Positions 5,730 through 8,293 of a stretch of 8,293 nt of DNA are shown piece by piece; the first letter of the stretch is position 1, and each line of letters begins with the position of its first letter. The position numbers and the translations under genes are program-made. This stretch comes from Alphaproteobacteria bacterium (GTDB lineage Bacteria > Pseudomonadota > Alphaproteobacteria > RF32 > CAG-239), in the NCBI GenBank assembly GCA_017477035.1, contig JAFUXW010000146.1:1-8293 (forward strand), written 5' to 3'. Below the pieces are notes generated by a model. The model did no database searches, was not told where the DNA came from, and saw only the letters and a list, made by a program, of their open reading frames with translations.

Positions 5730-6887
5730 ATGTATTTAAGTGAAGTTCAATTTAAGGCAGAACTTGAAAAATGTTTACAATGCAAAACAAAGCCGTGTAT
5801 GACGGCATGTCCGGTTAAATGTTCACCCTGTGATTTTATCAGATATGCAAAAAACGGAGATTTTATCAGAGCTGCCGGCGAAATTTTGCAACAAAATCCT
5901 ATGGGAGAAGTGTGCGGATTAATTTGTCCGGATAAATTTTGTATGAAAGCCTGTGTGAGGACAAATATTGATGCTCCTATTAAAATTCCGGCAGTGCAGG
6001 CAACAATTATGCGAAAAGTCAATAAAATAAGGATTGATTACAAACCTTATAATGGTAAAAAAATTGCGATTGTTGGGTTGGGACCAGCCGGAATCGGGGC
6101 GGTAGCCGAAGCATTGAAACAGGGATTTTCCGTTGATGCTTTTGAAAAAGAAGACTCGGTCGGCGGGGCGCTTAATTTAATTCCCGATGAGCGTTTGCCT
6201 AAGGAAGTTTTGCTTAAAGAATGGCAAAGAATAAGTGAGAATCCATGCTTGAAAGTTTATTTTTCTACCGAAATAAGTGACTATAATTCTTTGCTAAATC
6301 AAGATTACGAGGCAATCGTCGTGGCGCTTGGTGAGCAAAAAAGCCGTAAATTGGGAGTTGAAGGAGAGCAGTTTGCGATTGACTACACCGAATACCTGAA
6401 AAATCCGCAAAAGTATGTTATATCCGGTCATGTAATGATTGTCGGCGGCGGAGCTGCGGCTGTTGATTGTGCATTAACCGCGGCACGACAAGGGGCAAAA
6501 CACACCGAAATGTTGGTGCGGCGCGGTATTAGCAATATGCGAATTACAGCTGCCGAAAGAGATGCTTTGTTGGGAGCGGAGGTGGATATAACCACAATGA
6601 CCAAACCGCTGAAGATAGAAAAATCCGGTGATAGGTTGATTATTGATACCATAAAGACCGAATTTGATGAGCAAGACAAACTTGTGGAAGTTGCCGGTAC
6701 GCAAATCAGGAGAAATAATATTGATTTGATAATTACCGCACTCGGTTCCGATCGGGCGGAAGAACCGGTTGAAAATGCCAAGATTATATACGCCGGCGAT
6801 TTTATTACCGGCGGTTCAACCGCTGTTCAGGCCATAGCAAGCGGTAAAAAAACGATTACGGAATTGGTGGAAAAATTGAATTTTTAA
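5730..6887 (+). CDS. FAD/NAD(P) and iron-sulfur oxidoreductase, PreT/GltD-like (N-terminal half of dihydropyrimidine dehydrogenase)
   Basis: This 385-residue protein has the layout of the electron-input module of dihydropyrimidine dehydrogenase, PreT and GltD. An N-terminal [4Fe-4S] domain has Cys 15, 18, 23, 27 and Cys 62, 66, 71, 75. A first Rossmann fold has GLGPAG (116-121, FAD) and a second has GGGAAAVD (239-246, NAD(P)H). A closing AGDFITGG segment (355-362) is the usual FAD-contact motif. By alignment from memory with mammalian dihydropyrimidine dehydrogenase, all eight cluster ligands are kept, including the unusual Gln (Gln156 there, Gln90 here). An extra C-x-x-C (31, 34) sits just after the first cluster motif. 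Such modules take electrons from NAD(P)H and pass them to a partner subunit, such as PreA or GltB. No partner gene is next to it, so the substrate is unknown. A cytoplasmic location is expected. The length is close to E. coli PreT (about 410). Confidence 0.88.
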   Translation: MYLSEVQFKAELEKCLQCKTKPCMTACPVKCSPCDFIRYAKNGDFIRAAGEILQQNPMGEVCGLICPDKFCMKACVRTNIDAPIKIPAVQATIMRKVNKIRIDYKPYNGKKIAIVGLGPAGIGAVAEALKQGFSVDAFEKEDSVGGALNLIPDERLPKEVLLKEWQRISENPCLKVYFSTEISDYNSLLNQDYEAIVVALGEQKSRKLGVEGEQFAIDYTEYLKNPQKYVISGHVMIVGGGAAAVDCALTAARQGAKHTEMLVRRGISNMRITAAERDALLGAEVDITTMTKPLKIEKSGDRLIIDTIKTEFDEQDKLVEVAGTQIRRNNIDLIITALGSDRAEEPVENAKIIYAGDFITGGSTAVQAIASGKKTITELVEKLNF

Positions 6888-8293
6888 TCCACAGGGCCGT
6901 TTTCACGCAGGCTTTGTTTTACTTCTCCGATTTTCCAGCGGAAAGTTTGAGATTTGAATATATGAACGTAATAATTATATCCGATAATTACCAATATTCC
7001 TGCAGCCACCCACGAAATAGGGCTGGCATACATTATTCCCTTGTAACCGATTGCCTTTGCCAAACAAATGGCTGCATATGTGCGTGTTAAAAGTTCTGTA
7101 ATGCTTGAAAGTAAGGGAATTAAAGGCTTTCCCATACCTTGAATGGTATTTCTGAATACAAAAATCGCTCCTAAAAAAACATAAAACATGGTGCTGATTA
7201 CTAAATATTGTTTACCGATTTCCAAAATAAAAGCAGTATTATTGCCGGTTGAAGTGTCACCGGTATCTATAAACCAGGCAATCATATCCTGCCCGAATTG
7301 ACGCATTATTAGAAATCCGGCAATACTGATTAAAACTGTGAGTATAAAAGCATAACGAACGCCTCGACGAATACGTGACAATAAATTTGCTCCCCAGTTC
7401 TGCGCCGAAAATGTTGCCATTGACAAACCGATTGCCAATAACGGCTGAGTTACAAATTGTTCTATACGGAATGCCGCAGCAAAGGCGGCAATAATGTCTG
7501 CTCCGAAAGAATTGCAAACGCTTTGCACAATCATAATTCCGAAAGATAAAATAGAAAACTGTAAAGCCATCGGGAACGCTAATTTCAAATGTTCTTTCAT
7601 CACAAAAGAATTGTAATGCATAAATTCCTTTTTAAGGCGTAAAAGCGGAAATTTTTTCCACATATATGTGAGACACACAACCAATGCAATAAAATTAGAA
7701 CACAATGTTCCCAATGCAGAGCCGATAACTCCCAGTTTACAGTAGTTTATGAAAATAAAATTTAAAACTATATTGATGAGTGATGAAAATATCAAAAAAT
7801 AAAGAGGTGTTTTACTGTCCCCCAAAGCACGGATAAAACCAGCCATAAGGTTATATAAAATAATCAATGATGTACTCCATGCAATAACATACATGAAATC
7901 GTATGCTTGTTCAAATATTTCCGATGGCATATTCATTAGTTTGAGAATAGAGGTCAAAAATATCAATAATACAGCAGTCAGAATAACACTTAAAATGATA
8001 GCCGCGAGAGTACAATGAAATACAGACTGACGAACTCCGTCTTCATCACGCGCGCCAAAGCGTTGAGCTGTAATTACCGTCAAACCTCCGGTAAAACCGA
8101 AAGCAATCATCAAAAATACCATATAAATGGGGGTTGAAGCACCAATAGCCGCGAGTGCATTAATACTTATTAAATGCCCGACAATCATCATATCAGAAAC
8201 TTGGTATAATTGCATAAATAGATTCCCTAACAATAAGGGTATGGCAAATTGTATAATCAGTTTGAGCGGATGTCCGACAGTTAAATCATTAAT
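6884..8293 (-). CDS. MATE-family multidrug/toxin efflux transporter (5' end outside the window)
   Basis: The frame is open to the window edge, so 469 C-terminal residues are seen and only a short N-terminus is missing. The visible start (I-N-D-L-T-V-G-H-P) already matches the first residues before helix 1 of MATE proteins, and the TTG at 8233 is therefore internal. Features of the family are many hydrophobic helices (about twelve expected) in two similar halves; the L-Y-Q-x-x-D-x-x-I-V-G segment at the end of helix 1; A-L-A-A-I-G soon after; R-A-L-G-D-S-K-T-P in the first half; and its counterpart I-Q-G-M-G-K-P in the second. MATE proteins export cationic drugs or metabolites using a Na+ or H+ gradient across the inner membrane. 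The substrate cannot be predicted. The TAA shares four bases with the stop of the convergent flavoprotein gene, with no terminator hairpin between them. Confidence 0.92.
   Translation of the reverse strand: MNDLTVGHPLKLIIQFAIPLLLGNLFMQLYQVSDMMIVGHLISINALAAIGASTPIYMVFLMIAFGFTGGLTVITAQRFGARDEDGVRQSVFHCTLAAIILSVILTAVLLIFLTSILKLMNMPSEIFEQAYDFMYVIAWSTSLIILYNLMAGFIRALGDSKTPLYFLIFSSLINIVLNFIFINYCKLGVIGSALGTLCSNFIALVVCLTYMWKKFPLLRLKKEFMHYNSFVMKEHLKLAFPMALQFSILSFGIMIVQSVCNSFGADIIAAFAAAFRIEQFVTQPLLAIGLSMATFSAQNWGANLLSRIRRGVRYAFILTVLISIAGFLIMRQFGQDMIAWFIDTGDTSTGNNTAFILEIGKQYLVISTMFYVFLGAIFVFRNTIQGMGKPLIPLLSSITELLTRTYAAICLAKAIGYKGIMYASPISWVAAGILVIIGYNYYVHIFKSQTFRWKIGEVKQSLRENGPVD

Noticed and set aside
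6428..6781. 117-residue minus-strand reading frame inside the flavoprotein gene
   Set aside because: It is a shadow of the second Rossmann domain and has no family signature.
8231..8233. TTG at 8233 as the start of the MATE transporter
   Set aside because: The frame stays open to the window edge, and the upstream residues match the usual MATE N-terminus, so the gene is partial.

Overview
The window reads as a chromosomal fragment of a low-GC Gram-negative bacterium. The strongest clue is a minus-strand block with the order DUF374 acyltransferase, waaA (Kdo transferase), lpxK (tetraacyldisaccharide 4'-kinase). That order is familiar from Alphaproteobacteria. With the AT-rich composition (roughly 33-40% GC in the two lines I counted by hand), it suggests a low-GC, perhaps host-associated alphaproteobacterium. 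The lineage is inferred from gene order and composition, not from a marker gene.

Layout: (1) 1-240, + strand: the 3' end of a gene with a Pro/Glu-rich tail, followed by a strong intrinsic terminator. (2) 283-1245, + strand: a sigma70-like promoter directly after that terminator, then an unrecognised protein with four predicted membrane segments and about five degenerate 27-28 residue helical repeats. (3) 1244-1282: a bidirectional terminator shared with the next, convergent gene. (4) 1284-2558, - strand: an unrecognised 424-residue soluble protein with a very acidic linker. (5) 2634-5600, - strand: the compact lipid A/Kdo block, whose genes overlap or lie 11 nt apart. (6) 5601-5729: a divergent, A/T-tract-rich intergenic region. 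(7) 5730-6887, + strand: a stand-alone flavoprotein resembling the N-terminal half of dihydropyrimidine dehydrogenase (PreT/GltD-like). (8) 6884-8293, - strand: a MATE-family transporter whose 5' end lies outside the window and whose stop codon overlaps that of the flavoprotein.

The lipid A block is the only clear functional unit. LpxK phosphorylates the lipid A disaccharide, WaaA adds Kdo to it, and the DUF374 protein is well placed to act as a late (secondary) acyltransferase. The other genes look like individual transcription units. I see no tRNA, rRNA, CRISPR array, insertion sequence or phage gene, and no clear new multi-gene system. The most open questions are the repeat-containing membrane protein, the acidic orphan protein, the physiological partner of the flavoprotein, and whether the DUF374 protein is an LpxJ-type enzyme.
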